Assembly: GCF_025716875.1 (NCBI RefSeq)
Contig: NZ_JAOVZB010000007.1
Span: forward strand, 1 to 64,000
Source of the DNA: Marinomonas sargassi
Lineage (GTDB): Bacteria > Pseudomonadota > Gammaproteobacteria > Pseudomonadales > Marinomonadaceae
DNA length: 64,000 nucleotides
Direction: 5' to 3'
Under the pieces are notes generated by a model, which was not told where the DNA came from, searched no databases, and saw nothing but the letters and a program-made list of their open reading frames with translations. This document shows, piece by piece, positions 8,075-19,200 of this stretch (positions within the stretch are counted from its first letter, which is position 1; every line of letters starts with the position of its first letter). Position numbers and translations under genes: made by a program.

Positions 8075-10321
8075 ATGACATTTAAGAAACAGGTGTTACT
8101 GATTTTGATTTTAGTGGGGCTTATTCCTGCTTTAATCGTTACTGCTATCTCACTAACTTTTTCCACTAGTTCTTTGAAAGAAAGTGCATTCGAGAAAGTT
8201 TCCTCATTAGAGCAAAGTAAAAAAGCCCTTGTTCAAGAATACCTTCATGGTTTGGAAGATGTTGTTAGCTTGTTGGCAAAAAGTCCGATAGTGAGACACA
8301 GCTTAGAAGATTTTGATGCGGCTTTTAAAAAAGTCTCTAAGAACGAAACAACTAAATTACCGAGTATGGACACTATTCGAAACGATTTAACTCGTTTCTA
8401 TAGCAACGAATTTGAGCCAGCTCTGAAAGAAAGTAGTGGTAGCTTGAGTGTTCCTTCTATGTCCGCTTTGACAACCCCCCTATCGGATACTGCTGCAATT
8501 CTACAATATGCCTACATAACGAATAACCCTAAGCCAGTCGGTAGTAAAGGTGAATTACCTTACTCTGAATATGGGCTTGAATATGATGTAGTGCATAAAA
8601 AAGCGCACTCATACCTAACGGATGTTCAACAAAAATTTGATTTTTACGATGTATTCCTAGTAAACCCAGAAGGTGATGTGGTTTACAGTGTCTTCAAAGA
8701 ACTTGATTATGCAACCTCATTGGCCGACGGCCCTTACAGTAATTCTGGGTTAGCAGCTTCTTACCGTAAAGGTTTGACTGTATCAAAAGGTGGTAGTGCT
8801 TTTACCGATTTTTCTTTGTATATCCCATCTTATAATGCACCTGCTGGCTTTATCTCAGCGCCAATTTACGGTGAAAATAATAAGGTATTAGGCGTGCTTA
8901 TTGCTCAGTTCCCGATTGAAGTACTTAATGAACTAATGAGTAAGCGTGAAGGTTTAGGTGAGTACGGTGAAGCTTATCTTGTAGGTAAAGATAATTTAAT
9001 GCGATCTAAGTCGTATCTAGACCCTGAAAACCACTCTGTAAAAGCTTCTTTTCAGTACCCTGATAAAGGCAGAGTTGATGCTCATTCTATAGAGGAAGCA
9101 CAAAAAGGTAATACAGGTTACGAGATTTTAGATAACTATAAAGGTGATGAAGTGATTTCCGCTTATACTCCTTTAGAAGTAGCTGACTTAGGTTGGGTGC
9201 TTATTATCGATGTGTCCATTGACGAGGCATTATCAAGTACTAAAGTCTTATTGGATACCATCACAGTTATTACTCTTATTATTTTGGTCGCTGTGATAGC
9301 GATTGCTTTGGCCGTAGTTAAAATGATTACTAAGCCTCTGGGCGGCGAACCAAAAGAAATCCAAGAAATTGTGGCTCAAGTTGCAGGGGGGGATTTGACC
9401 CATGAGTTTAATGCATCTGCCGACCCTGCTTCGATCTATGGTGCTATGTCTAAAATGACATCAAATTTGAGTGGCTTAGTCAGTCAAATACGTCAGACTA
9501 TTCATACTCAAAGTTCAACCTCTGAGGGGCTGGCGGCCATCACAGAAGAAACGAGTCAAAATATTCAAGAGCAGCATGCCAATACAACTCAGATTTCTTC
9601 GTCGATGAGTGAAATGGCGGTGTCTTTCAAGGAAGTGGCGAATAATATTCAAGAAGCTGCTTCAGCATCAGAAGTGGCTGATGGGAACTTGGAACAGAGT
9701 TTAGAAATTGTTTCCCGTGCAGCTCAGGATATCAATGCTGTGGCAGATGAACTGAAGCGTTCTCAAGTTTCTGTAGATAACTTAGCGCAACGCACAGAAG
9801 ACATTAACGCAGTTGTAGAGACCATTCAGGGAATTTCGGATCAAACTAACTTGCTAGCATTGAACGCGGCGATTGAAGCTGCACGAGCTGGTGAAACGGG
9901 TCGAGGTTTTGCTGTTGTAGCCGATGAAGTGCGTGGCCTAGCTCAAAGAACTCAGCATGAGACTCAGCAAATTGCACAAATTATTAGTGCTTTGCAAACT
10001 GGATCTCAAGAAGCTCAAGGTGTTATTCATGCCAGTGTGCAGAATGCTCAACAGGTGGCTAGCAAGTCACAAGAAACCGTTGATAAATTAAATGAAGCCG
10101 TTGATAACGTAAAACGCGTTTCCGATATTGCTGTACAAGTATCCACTGTCTCAGAGCAGCAATCCGGTGTTGCTCATGATATTAGTGACAGACTGGAAAC
10201 GGTTGCTACCATGTCCTCAGAAAATGAGCAGTCGATTCAGAAGATTTATCAATCTGGTGAAAGTATTTCAGCCTTATCTGATGAATTGAGTGTTCAAATA
10301 GAGCGCTTCAAAATTAAATAG
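8075..10321 (+). CDS. Methyl-accepting chemotaxis protein with dCache-like sensor
   Basis: A 748-residue transmembrane chemoreceptor. It has TM1 (~7-28), a large periplasmic region (~30-395) with dCache features ([34 protein letters not shown]), TM2 (~397-418), HAMP ([16 protein letters not shown] onward) and a methyl-accepting domain whose tip contains [19 protein letters not shown] and [12 protein letters not shown]. It would signal through CheW/CheA to the flagellar motor. The ligand cannot be read from sequence. GAGAGAG before the ATG is the ribosome site. The gene is monocistronic and ends at a perfect bidirectional terminator. No CheR-binding C-terminal pentapeptide is present. Confidence 0.93.
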   Translation: MTFKKQVLLILILVGLIPALIVTAISLTFSTSSLKESAFEKVSSLEQSKKALVQEYLHGLEDVVSLLAKSPIVRHSLEDFDAAFKKVSKNETTKLPSMDTIRNDLTRFYSNEFEPALKESSGSLSVPSMSALTTPLSDTAAILQYAYITNNPKPVGSKGELPYSEYGLEYDVVHKKAHSYLTDVQQKFDFYDVFLVNPEGDVVYSVFKELDYATSLADGPYSNSGLAASYRKGLTVSKGGSAFTDFSLYIPSYNAPAGFISAPIYGENNKVLGVLIAQFPIEVLNELMSKREGLGEYGEAYLVGKDNLMRSKSYLDPENHSVKASFQYPDKGRVDAHSIEEAQKGNTGYEILDNYKGDEVISAYTPLEVADLGWVLIIDVSIDEALSSTKVLLDTITVITLIILVAVIAIALAVVKMITKPLGGEPKEIQEIVAQVAGGDLTHEFNASADPASIYGAMSKMTSNLSGLVSQIRQTIHTQSSTSEGLAAITEETSQNIQEQHANTTQISSSMSEMAVSFKEVANNIQEAASASEVADGNLEQSLEIVSRAAQDINAVADELKRSQVSVDNLAQRTEDINAVVETIQGISDQTNLLALNAAIEAARAGETGRGFAVVADEVRGLAQRTQHETQQIAQIISALQTGSQEAQGVIHASVQNAQQVASKSQETVDKLNEAVDNVKRVSDIAVQVSTVSEQQSGVAHDISDRLETVATMSSENEQSIQKIYQSGESISALSDELSVQIERFKIK

Positions 10322-10330
10322 AGTCAGCTC

Positions 10331-10376
10331 CAGATATAAAAAAACCAAGCTAAATTGCTTGGTTTTTTTATATCTG
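10331..10376. terminator. Bidirectional intrinsic terminator
   Basis: A 20-pair perfect stem: 10331-10350 against 10357-10376, with 6-base loop TAAATT. The core CCAAGC/GCTTGG is flanked by A7 on one side and T7 on the other, so it can terminate both the chemoreceptor gene and the convergent CBM48 gene. Confidence 0.95.
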
Positions 10377-10398
10377 AACTATGGGTAGATAATGTGTA

Positions 10399-10701
10399 TT
10401 AAGTGTTTAATACACAGTTTGAATCACCGCTCATTGGGCTCTGTGCGTAGCCGTCAGCCATATCGTCATTTAACCAGTTTCCATCCACCAGATAGCGGAA
10501 TTGATAGCTGCTTTCAACCGCAAAATTAATGGAGGTGGAAAATGCGCCAGACTTCTGTTTACGAAGCGGATGTGAGCTTGTATCCCAGTCATTAAAGTCT
10601 CCAACAACAAATACTTTTTTTGCTCCAGCAAGCGTATCCGCAGATAAGGAAAACTTCACTTTACATTCAGGCTTGGTTTTTAAGTAGGTTTTCTCAATCA
10701 T
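10399..10701 (-). CDS. Stand-alone CBM48 (isoamylase-N / glycogen-binding) protein
   Basis: A 100-residue protein consisting almost entirely of one early-set beta-sandwich of the CBM48/AMPK-beta type: KKVFVVGDFNDWD, PLRKQKSGAFSTSI, YQFRYLVDGNWLND and NCVLN are the signature strands. Single-domain members occur in many proteobacteria, and glycogen or alpha-glucan binding is inferred. An upstream ATG at 10713 would add four residues, but its own bases ATGGAG supply a GGAG ribosome site at ideal distance from the ATG at 10701, so the shorter form is preferred. No catalytic partner is adjacent. Confidence 0.85.
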   Translation of the reverse strand: MIEKTYLKTKPECKVKFSLSADTLAGAKKVFVVGDFNDWDTSSHPLRKQKSGAFSTSINFAVESSYQFRYLVDGNWLNDDMADGYAQSPMSGDSNCVLNT

Positions 10702-10900
10702 TTTCGGCTCCATGATTCATTAATTGACAAAATTTAAGGGGTGACTAACAGTCTGGCTAGGTTGTTTTAATCTCAAAGCAAAGCTTACGCCATAGTTTCT
10801 TAAGTTATTCATTCACATAGAAAAGCTTTCTAAATATTTTGTGTACTAGGTCAATTGACTTATAGAAAGGCCCAAACTTGCTTGTTATGCTCCATTATAG

Positions 10901-10951
10901 GGCTTTAATATTACAGTTTTTTATAAGAGATGAAATGGCTTTAATGTTACA
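10901..10951 (+). repeat. 15-base direct repeat upstream of ureD
   Basis: GGCTTTAATATTACA (10901-10915) and GGCTTTAATGTTACA (10937-10951) differ at one base and start 36 bases apart. Tandem repeats upstream of an operon suggest regulator binding. Confidence 0.55.
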
Positions 10952-10955
10952 TTAA
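10941..10955. promoter_or_regulatory. Palindromic operator candidate upstream of ureD
   Basis: TTAATG-TTA-CATTAA has perfect 6-base arms and overlaps the second copy of the direct repeat. This is the size and symmetry expected for a dimeric HTH regulator; the bound protein is unknown. Confidence 0.4.
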
Positions 10956-11101
10956 GTCATTCAAGAAATAGCTGAGGGATGGTTAATTAGGTAAAAGAGG
11001 GAAGCTTTTATAAGGCGTCTTTCATCTCGCTTTATAGTGATTAGCAATATATAAGTGAGCTTTGATACGGCCCAAACTTAAGTGCCATCTTTAGGACATA
11101 A

Positions 11102-12019
11102 ATGATCGAACATACCAATATTGCATCAAATAGTGTTTTTTCACAGGAAGTAAATGTTTCTCACGTTGACTCTGAAAAAGCATCTCAATGGCCTGCCTTT
11201 TTGACTTTGGGTTTCCTGAAGACATCCCGTGGCACAGTATTAAAAACCTGTGACCACAAAGGCCCTCTCTATGTGCAAAAGCCCTTCTATCCAGAAGGGG
11301 CGGATATTGCACATATTTATTTGCTTCACCCTCCAGGTGGCTTGGTTTCAGGTGATAGGTTAACCATTACGGCTAATCTGGCGGAAAATACCCAAGTACT
11401 TATTACCACACCCGGAGCTGGGCGAGTTTATCGTGCTCGTTCTGACAAGGCTCTTCAGCATCAGGTCACGCAGCTTAACGTTGCTGACAACAGCATTTTG
11501 GAATGGTTGCCTCAGGAAACCATTCTTTATCCTAATGCCCATACCCGATTAGAAAACAAGGTAGAACTTGCCGATGGTGCTAAGTTCATTGGTTGGGAAA
11601 TAACTTGCTTTGGCTTGCCTGCTAACCAAAAGGATTTTGCAGAGGGCTATGCAGAACAAGGTTTTCAAATTCGCCAGAATAATCGTCTTAAAGTGCGTGA
11701 ACGTTTAGTAGTAGATAACACAACCAAGCGACTCTTACAGGCAAAAGCAGGTCTTAATAATCAGCCGATAAATGGCTTAATGATTGCAGGACCTTTTGCA
11801 CTGGATGTTCCACAGGATGAGTTGATTGAAACATTACGTTCATATTGTCGAGATCATGTATCAACAAGTGGTGTTAGCCTAGTTGGAGACTTCATTATAG
11901 TGCGCAGTCTCCATAACGATTCGGAACAAATGAAGCAATTATTTACTCAATGCTGGCTATCCATTCGCCCAGCATTAACAGGACAAAAAGCCTGCCCACC
12001 TAGAATTTGGGCGACCTAA
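11102..12019 (+). CDS. ureD: Urease accessory protein UreD
   Basis: UreD is the scaffold that binds the urease apoenzyme and, with UreF and UreG, delivers nickel to the active site. This 305-residue protein carries the family blocks YVQKPFYPEG, YLLHPPGGLVSGD, TTPGAGRVYR, LEWLPQETILYP and a C-terminal RPALTGQKACPPRIWAT, the usual UreD ending. The N-terminal ~25 residues are poorly conserved. AGGAC lies eight or so bases before the ATG. First gene of ureDABCEFG, all on one strand with small gaps. Confidence 0.95.
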   Translation: MIEHTNIASNSVFSQEVNVSHVDSEKASQWPAFLTLGFLKTSRGTVLKTCDHKGPLYVQKPFYPEGADIAHIYLLHPPGGLVSGDRLTITANLAENTQVLITTPGAGRVYRARSDKALQHQVTQLNVADNSILEWLPQETILYPNAHTRLENKVELADGAKFIGWEITCFGLPANQKDFAEGYAEQGFQIRQNNRLKVRERLVVDNTTKRLLQAKAGLNNQPINGLMIAGPFALDVPQDELIETLRSYCRDHVSTSGVSLVGDFIIVRSLHNDSEQMKQLFTQCWLSIRPALTGQKACPPRIWAT

Positions 12020-12041
12020 TTTCGTTTTATGAGGTGATGAC

Positions 12042-12344
12042 ATGGAATTACTTCCAAGAGAAAAAGATAAGTTATTGGTATTTACGGCAGCCCTATTAGC
12101 TGAGCGTCGCCTGAATCGAGGATTAAAGCTGAATTACCCTGAAGCCATGGCCTATATTACGATGGAGATCATCGAAGGCGCACGAGACGGTAAAACGGTC
12201 GCTGAGTTAATGAGCTACGGTAAAACTTTACTGAGCGCAGAACAGGTAATGGAAGGCGTCGCTGACCTTATTCATGAGGTGCAAGTAGAAGCGACGTTTC
12301 CTGATGGCACCAAGCTTGTGACGGTCCATAACCCGATCAACTAA
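12042..12344 (+). CDS. ureA: Urease gamma subunit
   Basis: A 100-residue subunit of the normal size. The start [20 protein letters not shown], then [22 protein letters not shown] and the C-terminal [14 protein letters not shown] are the diagnostic blocks. With UreB and UreC it forms the trimer-of-trimers urease in the cytoplasm. GAGGTGA upstream of the ATG is a good ribosome site. It follows ureD by 22 bases. Confidence 0.97.
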   Translation: MELLPREKDKLLVFTAALLAERRLNRGLKLNYPEAMAYITMEIIEGARDGKTVAELMSYGKTLLSAEQVMEGVADLIHEVQVEATFPDGTKLVTVHNPIN

Positions 12345-12391
12345 GGCTCAAACTGACGACTTAATAGATTAATGAAAGGGGATAAAAAACC

Positions 12392-12715
12392 ATGATTCCA
12401 GGTGAAATACAGGTTGCCCAAGGTGAGATAGAACTCAATGCAGGCCGCAAGAGAGTTAAGGTTCGTGTCGAAAATACAGGTGATCGTCCTGTGCAAATTG
12501 GCTCTCACTATCACTTTTACGAAGTCAATCCAGCTCTCATTTTTGACCGTGAATTGACGAAAGGTTTCCGTCTTAATATCGCCTCAGGAACCGCCGTGCG
12601 CTTTGAACCCGGTCAAGGTCGTGAAGTTGAACTAGTCGAATATGCAGGCAGTAAAACGGTTTATGGTTTCCGTGCAGAAGTGATGGGAAGCCTTGCAAAG
12701 GAGGATTCCAAATGA
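12392..12715 (+). CDS. ureB: Urease beta subunit
   Basis: A 107-residue protein with the classic [19 protein letters not shown] start, [39 protein letters not shown] and the ending [10 protein letters not shown]. It is the structural subunit that covers the UreC active-site region. AAAGGGGA lies upstream of the ATG. Its 3' end overlaps the ureC start by 4 bases (ATGA), which indicates translational coupling. Confidence 0.97.
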   Translation: MIPGEIQVAQGEIELNAGRKRVKVRVENTGDRPVQIGSHYHFYEVNPALIFDRELTKGFRLNIASGTAVRFEPGQGREVELVEYAGSKTVYGFRAEVMGSLAKEDSK

Positions 12716-14433
12716 GCACACAAGATAAGACAAGCATGGACAGACAAAGCTATGCACAAATGTTTGGACCAACAACGGGTGACCGTGTTCGTTTAGGGGA
12801 TACCGACTTATGGATTCAAGTGGAAAAAGACTTCACGGTATACGGTGACGAAGTAAAGTTTGGTGGCGGTAAGGTTATTCGTGATGGTATGGGACAAAGC
12901 CAAGTAACAAATGATATCGCCGTCGATCTAGTCATCACGAACGCATTGGTTCTAGATCACTGGGGAATAGTGAAAGGCGATGTGGGCGTGAAAAATGGCC
13001 GCATTTTCAAGGTAGGTAAAGCGGGTAATCCAGACGTTCAAGATAATGTTGATATCGTGGTTGGACCTGGAACCGAAGTAATTGCGGGAGAAGGCTCAAT
13101 CTTAACTGCAGGGGGCATTGATGCACACATACATTTCATTTGCCCACAACAAATAGAGGAAGCACTTACTTCGGGTGTAACCACCATGATTGGTGGTGGT
13201 ACAGGCCCTGCAACAGGAACTAAAGCCACCACTTGTACACCGGGTCCTTGGTATCTTGGCAAAATGTTACAAGCGACAGACAGCTTACCGATGAACCTAG
13301 GTTTTCTAGGAAAGGGTAATGCCAGCTTGCCAGAAGCCCTTGAAGAGCAGCTTGAAGCCGGTGCTTGTGGATTAAAACTTCATGAAGACTGGGGCACAAC
13401 TCCCGCTTCCATTGATTGCTGCTTATCTGTGGCAGAAGCTTATGACGTTCAGGTTGCTATCCATACAGATACCTTGAACGAATCAGGCTTTGTAGACAGC
13501 ACCTTAGATGCCTTTAAAGATCGAGTAATTCACACTTATCACACAGAAGGTGCTGGTGGTGGTCACGCGCCAGACATTATTCGTGCTGCAGGCTTTTCGA
13601 ACGTGTTACCATCTTCAACCAACCCTACCAGACCTTACACCCACAACACAGTGGATGAGCATTTAGACATGCTGATGGTCTGTCACCACCTTGACAGTAA
13701 TATTGCTGAAGATGTGGCCTTTGCGGATTCGCGGATTCGTAAAGAAACCATTGCCGCCGAGGATATTTTCCATGATCGCGGTGCGTTCTCTATGATCTCG
13801 TCAGACTCGCAAGCCATGGGGCGTGTTGGGGAAGTGGTTACCAGAACATGGCAAACTGCCCATAAAATGAAGCAACAATTTGGCTTGTTGCCTGAAGATG
13901 AAGCTATTGGAGCGGATAACTTTCGAGCTAAGCGCTATATTGCAAAATACACCATAAACCCTGCGATTACCCATGGTGTCAGCCATGAAGTCGGCTCCAT
14001 TGAAGAAGGCAAATTAGCAGACTTGGTATTATGGAATCCTGCTTTCTTTGCAGTGAAACCTTCTTTGATCATCAAAGGTGGCATGATAGCCAATGCGCCA
14101 ATGGGTGACCCGAATGCTTCTATTCCGACGCCACAGCCTGTGCATTATCGACCTATGTTTGGCTCCTTTGGTAAAGCAGCTGCGGCCACATCCGTTACCT
14201 TTGTTTCAAAGGCCGCGCTTAATAATGGCTTGAAAGAAAGTCTCGGTTTAGAGCGTGACTTAGTGGAGTGTAAAAACACTCGTAGCTTGACGAAGAAAGA
14301 CATGATTCATAACGACTGGATGCCAGATATCACGGTAGATCCACAAACTTATGAAGTGCGCGCGAATGGTGAGTTATTAACTTGTGAGCCTGCAGAAACC
14401 TTACCGCTAGCTCAGTTATATAACTTATTTTAA
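12712..14433 (+). CDS. ureC: Urease alpha subunit, catalytic
   Basis: UreC hydrolyses urea to ammonia and carbamate at a di-nickel centre. The 573-residue length is typical. All key elements are present: nickel ligands in [11 protein letters not shown], the lysine to be carbamylated in GLKLHEDWG, metal histidines in [10 protein letters not shown] and [15 protein letters not shown], the mobile flap with MVCHHLDSN, and the catalytic aspartate in [12 protein letters not shown]. No inactivating change was seen. Translation is coupled to ureB by a 4-base overlap, with an AAGGAG ribosome site inside the ureB end. Confidence 0.98.
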   Translation: MSTQDKTSMDRQSYAQMFGPTTGDRVRLGDTDLWIQVEKDFTVYGDEVKFGGGKVIRDGMGQSQVTNDIAVDLVITNALVLDHWGIVKGDVGVKNGRIFKVGKAGNPDVQDNVDIVVGPGTEVIAGEGSILTAGGIDAHIHFICPQQIEEALTSGVTTMIGGGTGPATGTKATTCTPGPWYLGKMLQATDSLPMNLGFLGKGNASLPEALEEQLEAGACGLKLHEDWGTTPASIDCCLSVAEAYDVQVAIHTDTLNESGFVDSTLDAFKDRVIHTYHTEGAGGGHAPDIIRAAGFSNVLPSSTNPTRPYTHNTVDEHLDMLMVCHHLDSNIAEDVAFADSRIRKETIAAEDIFHDRGAFSMISSDSQAMGRVGEVVTRTWQTAHKMKQQFGLLPEDEAIGADNFRAKRYIAKYTINPAITHGVSHEVGSIEEGKLADLVLWNPAFFAVKPSLIIKGGMIANAPMGDPNASIPTPQPVHYRPMFGSFGKAAAATSVTFVSKAALNNGLKESLGLERDLVECKNTRSLTKKDMIHNDWMPDITVDPQTYEVRANGELLTCEPAETLPLAQLYNLF

Positions 14434-14451
14434 GAATCTGCGAGGACAGCA

Positions 14452-14895
14452 ATGCTAGATATTTATACTCGCCTTGGAACCCATTGTCATGATGAGGTTT
14501 ACACCACAGTCACTTTGACCTATGAGCAGCGTGAGCGTGGCCGTTTAAAGCTAACAGGCGAAAACGGTGAAGAAATACGCGTCTTCCTTGAGCGCGGTAA
14601 ACCCTTATTAGTTGGGGAGTACCTTCGTTCAGAGTGCGCCAAAACCATTCGAGTGGAAGGTGCTGTAGAAGAAGTAGCCCATGCCAGCTGTGATGACTGG
14701 GTAGCCTTTTCTAAAGCCTGTTATCACCTTGGCAACCGCCATACGAAAGTGCAAGTGGGTGACCGCTGGTTACGCATTAAAGCGGATCATGTATTGGAAG
14801 AGATGCTACATTTACTTGGCCTTGTTGTTACCCATGAAACAGCTGTTTTCAATCCAGAATCAGGGGCTTACAGTCATGGTCATCACAACCACTGA
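14452..14895 (+). CDS. ureE: Urease nickel metallochaperone UreE
   Basis: A 147-residue protein with the UreE N-terminal beta domain (TLTYEQRERGRLKLTGENGEE, VFLERGKPLLVGEYL) and a C-terminal metal-binding domain (YHLGNRHTKVQVGDRWLRIKAD, DHVLEEML). It ends in a short histidine-rich tail SHGHHNH, a nickel-binding feature, although much shorter than in the Klebsiella protein. It donates nickel to the UreDFG complex. Its 3' end overlaps ureF by 20 bases. Confidence 0.95.
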   Translation: MLDIYTRLGTHCHDEVYTTVTLTYEQRERGRLKLTGENGEEIRVFLERGKPLLVGEYLRSECAKTIRVEGAVEEVAHASCDDWVAFSKACYHLGNRHTKVQVGDRWLRIKADHVLEEMLHLLGLVVTHETAVFNPESGAYSHGHHNH

Positions 14896-15553
14896 TACCG
14901 CTCTATTGCGATTATTGCAGCTCAGTAGCGTTAGCTTGCCAGTAGGAGGCTATGCTTTTTCTCAAGGGATGGAGTACGCCATTGAAAAGGCATGGGTGAA
15001 AAATAAACAAGACGTGTTTGACTGGACAAAGCTACAGATACAAGAGTCGGTCGCACGAGTCGATTTGCCTATTTTGCGGCTTAGCATGGAAGCCGTTGAA
15101 GCCCAAAATAATGACAGACTGTTGGAAATTAATGACCTAGTTTTAGCTTGTCGAGAAACGAAAGAGTTGCGTCTAAATGATACGGCCATGGGGGAAGCCT
15201 TATCTCGCCTAATGGCAAGTTTGGGTATTGAAACCCCTTTTGCACGTAACGAAGACACAAGCTTTGTATGTTTGTTTGCGATCGCGACGAAGCACTGGAA
15301 GATGAATTTTGATCTAGCTGCATTGGGTTTTACTTGGTCTTGGTTAGAAAACCAGATCGCCGCAGCGACCAAATTAGTGCCATTAGGGCAAACCCAGTCA
15401 CAAGAATTACTGGGTGAATTACAAGGCTGTATCGATCAAGCCATTGCTTTGTCGTTAACCATAGAAGAAGAAAGAATAGGGGCTGGTTTACCTATGATAG
15501 CCATCGCCAGTGCCCAACATGAAACACAATATTCAAGACTGTTTCGTTCATAA
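14876..15553 (+). CDS. ureF: Urease accessory protein UreF
   Basis: UreF joins UreD on the apoenzyme and gates GTP hydrolysis by UreG. Read from the ATG at 14876 the protein is 225 residues, the normal size. It shows LLRLLQLSSVSLPVGGYAFS, QGMEYAIEKAWV, RETKELRLNDTAMG and the helical C-terminal half. The open frame extends upstream into ureE in another frame, but those residues do not resemble UreF. GGGG at 14863-14866 lies at a workable distance. The 20-base overlap with ureE is consistent with coupling. Confidence 0.93.
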   Translation: MVITTTDTALLRLLQLSSVSLPVGGYAFSQGMEYAIEKAWVKNKQDVFDWTKLQIQESVARVDLPILRLSMEAVEAQNNDRLLEINDLVLACRETKELRLNDTAMGEALSRLMASLGIETPFARNEDTSFVCLFAIATKHWKMNFDLAALGFTWSWLENQIAAATKLVPLGQTQSQELLGELQGCIDQAIALSLTIEEERIGAGLPMIAIASAQHETQYSRLFRS

Positions 15554-15586
15554 AAGAAGCTGTCTCGCTGTATAGAGGAATTGATT

Positions 15587-16234
15587 ATGAGTAAGCCAAA
15601 ACAAACATTACGAGTCGGTGTCGGCGGTCCTGTTGGATCAGGTAAAACGGCTTTATTACGTTCGCTATGTTCGGCAATGCGCGATTATTACAACATTGCG
15701 GTTGTGACCAATGATATTTACACCCAAGAAGACGCTAAGTTTCTTACCGAGCATCAAGCACTAGACGCTGACCGTATTGTCGGTGTTGAAACAGGTGGTT
15801 GCCCCCATACCGCCATTCGTGAAGATGCATCTATGAACCTTGCCGCTATTGATCAGCTCTTGGCTCGTCACGGTGACCTAGATGTGGTGTTTGTTGAGTC
15901 GGGTGGTGATAACTTAAGTGCGACTTTTAGCCCTGAGCTTTCTGACTTAACCATCTATGTAATTGACGTTTCTGCAGGCGATAAAATTCCACGCAAGGGT
16001 GGTCCGGGTATTACTAAGTCTGACCTTTTGATTATTAATAAAACAGACCTAGCACCTCTGGTAGGCGCTTCATTAGAGGTGATGGACCGTGATGCCAGCA
16101 TGATGCGTGGCGAGCGTCCTTTTGTATTCTCTAACCTTAAGCAAGCACAAGGATTGGATGACATTATCCAGTTCATTGTTTCTGAAGGCATGTTAGAAGC
16201 TAAGGAATTACCGACGGCGAAAGCGGTTGTGTAA
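15587..16234 (+). CDS. ureG: Urease accessory GTPase UreG
   Basis: The SIMIBI-class GTPase that powers nickel insertion. A 215-residue protein with P-loop [27 protein letters not shown], the nickel-binding Cys-Pro-His motif in [49 protein letters not shown] and the NKTD base-specificity motif. The ATG at 15587 is preferred over an in-frame TTG at 15581 because AGAGGA (15574-15579) is correctly spaced only for the ATG. It lacks the N-terminal His-rich extension of some homologues. Last urease gene in the cluster. Confidence 0.97.
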   Translation: MSKPKQTLRVGVGGPVGSGKTALLRSLCSAMRDYYNIAVVTNDIYTQEDAKFLTEHQALDADRIVGVETGGCPHTAIREDASMNLAAIDQLLARHGDLDVVFVESGGDNLSATFSPELSDLTIYVIDVSAGDKIPRKGGPGITKSDLLIINKTDLAPLVGASLEVMDRDASMMRGERPFVFSNLKQAQGLDDIIQFIVSEGMLEAKELPTAKAVV

Positions 16235-16281
16235 TGGAAAGTGAGTTAATGTTTTTAGTGGAATAACCTAAGCGAGTTGTC

Positions 16282-19200
16282 ATGTCGGCTACCCAAAAAA
16301 TCTTTAAAGTGAGACGCCACTATAATAAGTGGGTAGCTGACCAAACCATGGAGGATTACGCTCTCCGCTATACCTCGAAGCAAAGTCGTACCATGAGCAT
16401 AGAGCGCATTGGTCATACTGCGCTTGGGGCTGCGGCTTTTCTTGCCCTTGAAGGCTTAGCTGCCGTGATTACCCTAGGTTATGGTTTTACCAATGCCATT
16501 GCCGCTATTCTCACTGTGTTGGCTCTTTTCTTTGTAACTGGATTCCCGATAGCCTATTACTCCGCGAAGCACGGTTTAGATATAGATCTACTCACCCGAG
16601 GGGCTGGCTTTGGCTACCTTGGTTCAACTATTACTTCACTCATATATGCTTCTTTTACCTTTATATTTTTCGCCATAGAAGCGGCTATCTTAGCCTCCGC
16701 GATGGAAGTGCTATTAGGTATACCTCTACTGATTGGTTATGCGCTATCTGCGTTCTTTGTGATTCCCATCGTGCTACACGGTATTCGTGCGATTAGTCGC
16801 TTTCAAAATATGACCCAATGGGTATGGCTGGTGCTGCAGTTCGCTGCCATTGGCGTTGTAGTAACCCAAGAATACCAAGAGTTTCAGGGCTGGACTGAAT
16901 ACACACCTGCTCATTTGCCTGCCAATACTGGGTTTGATTGGATACTCTTTGGCGCAGCAGCCTCCGTACTTTTTGCCTTGATGGCGCAAATAGGTGAGCA
17001 GGTAGATTATCTGAGATTTATGCCGAAAAAGACCCAAGAAAACCGCAGGCGCTGGTGGTTTTGGCTGATTTTAGCAGGCCCCGGTTGGGTGTTTATGGGA
17101 GCCATTAAAATGCTCCTAGGGTCTTTTTTAGCCTATTTGGCCATATCCGATGGAGCAACGGACATACAGGCAACCGACCCGACCTATTTATACCAAAGAG
17201 TCTTCTTTTTTCTGACCACTTCGCCTGCTACGGCTCTGGTGTTAGCGGCCATTTTTGTGTTTATTTGCCAGATGAAAATCAACCTGACTAATGCTTACGC
17301 AGGCTCCATAGCTTGGTCGAACTTCTTTTCCCGTTTAACTCACTCCCACCCCGGTCGAGTGGTGTGGTTGGTGTTTAATGTGACCATAGCGCTGTTACTG
17401 ATGGAGCTGGGAATTTATCAAGCACTTGGGGCGATACTGAGTGTGTTTGCGATCAGTGCCGTGAGTTGGCTTGGCAGCTTGTCCGCTGACTTATTGATCA
17501 ATAAACCCCTTGGTTTAAGCCCTAATTATGTAGAGTTTAAACGGGCTCACCTTTATGACATTAACCCCGTTGGTACGGGCTCCATGGTTATTGCCACGAC
17601 ACTGGGGTTGGTCAGTTATCTCGGTGTATTTGGCGAAGTTGCGAAGAGTTTATGTCACTTTATTTCGCTTGGTAGCTGTTTCATTTTCGTGCCTATTATT
17701 GCTTGGGCAACTAAGGGTAAATACTACATCGCGCGTCAAAGCCCAGAGTTATTACCTCTTATTGAAATTGAGCAGCAGAAACAGAAAAACTTCACCACGT
17801 TAACCTGTGGAATTTGTCAAAACTCATTTGAAGTGGAGGACATGAGCTTTTGTTCTGCGTATATGCAGCCTATTTGTTCTTTATGCTGTTCTTTAGATGC
17901 GCGATGTCTAGACAGTTGTAAACCACAGGCCAGCATAAGCCAGCAGAGTGACTACTTCTTTAAGCTGTTTTTACCGAAACGTATCGTTCGCTTATTGAAT
18001 TCTCGATTTGGTCGCTTTCTTTCATTGCTGACAGTCATCAATATCGCCAATGCCGCTCTTATGATGTTGATCTATAAACAAATGGCACCGAGTACGGCAG
18101 GAGAAGTTGAGATACTGTCTGATACATTACTGGCGTTGTTTTTTATCTTGCTGATTGTGTCAGGTGTCTTATCTTGGTTATTTTTGTTGGCCCATGAAAG
18201 TCGATTCTCAGCCCAGAAAGAGTCGAATCGACAAACACGTAAACTGGTACGGGAGATAGATGCCCACCAAGAAACCGACCGAGCCCTACAAGACGCGAAA
18301 GAGCAAGCTGAGCAAGCAAACGAGGCGAAAAGTCGTTATCTCACGGGGATTAGTCATGAACTGCGTACTCCGCTGCAATCTATCATTGGCTATGCACAAT
18401 TACTTTCAGAGAAGGAAAGTACGCCATCGGGTCACCATAATGGCTTAGAAATCATCCATCGTAGTGGCATGTATTTAGCTAATCTGATTGAAGGTCTTTT
18501 GGATATTTCTAAAATTGAAGCAGGGCGCTTTGATTTGTATCGAAATACGGTGGATCTACCGAAACTAATCGATCAGCTAAACAGCATGTTCGCAATGCAA
18601 GCCACATCAAAAGGCATTCAATTTAAAACTCAGATTAATGCGCCATTACCCCAGTATGTTGTAACGGATGAAAAACGCCTACGACAGATTCTGATTAACT
18701 TATTGTCAAACGCGGTGAAATACACGCCTTCAGGATCGGTGTTGTTTGAAGTGAATTACCGCAACCAAGTGGCAGATTTTGTGATTCGTGACACGGGCGT
18801 CGGTATCAAAAAAGAGCATTTAGAACGCATTTTTGACCCTTTTGAGCGAGTTCGAGACATCAGTACGGGGAACTTACCGGGTACAGGTTTAGGTCTAACA
18901 ATCGTGAAACTGTTGTCTGAGATAATGGGGGGAGACCTGCAAGCAAAATCACAGGAAGGTGAGGGCAGTGAATTTAGGGTAAATCTGATGTTACCTTGGG
19001 TCAGTGAAGGAGAGTCTTCTTTAGCCGAGCCCCAGCGTATTGTCAGCTATAGCGGTTACCAGCGGACACTCATGGTAGTCGATGATGATCCTGTTGTTAG
19101 GGGGCTGCTGTCAGATATTCTTGCTCCACTTGGTTTTACCGTTTTGGAAGCCAGTAATGCTCAAGCTTGTTTAGATCAGCTGAACTCCTGTTCTCCAGAC

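Larger units (their letters stand above)
10702..11101 (+). promoter_or_regulatory. Upstream control region of the urease operon
   Basis: About 400 bases with no gene. It holds GGCCCAAACTT twice (10869-10879 and 11069-11079), an imperfect 15-base direct repeat (10901-10915 and 10937-10951) and a TTAATG-TTA-CATTAA palindrome (10941-10955). No convincing sigma-54 site with correct GG-GC spacing and no strong sigma-70 pair was found. AGGAC near 11092 is the ureD ribosome site. Confidence 0.4.

Noticed and set aside
10869..10885. Possible sigma-54 site upstream of ureD (GGCCCAAACTTGCTT)
   Set aside because: GG and GC elements are 11 bases apart rather than 12, and the first half does not match TGGCAC.
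14729..14875. Long N-terminal extension of UreF
   Set aside because: These codons lie inside ureE in another frame and do not resemble UreF. The ATG at 14876 gives the normal length.
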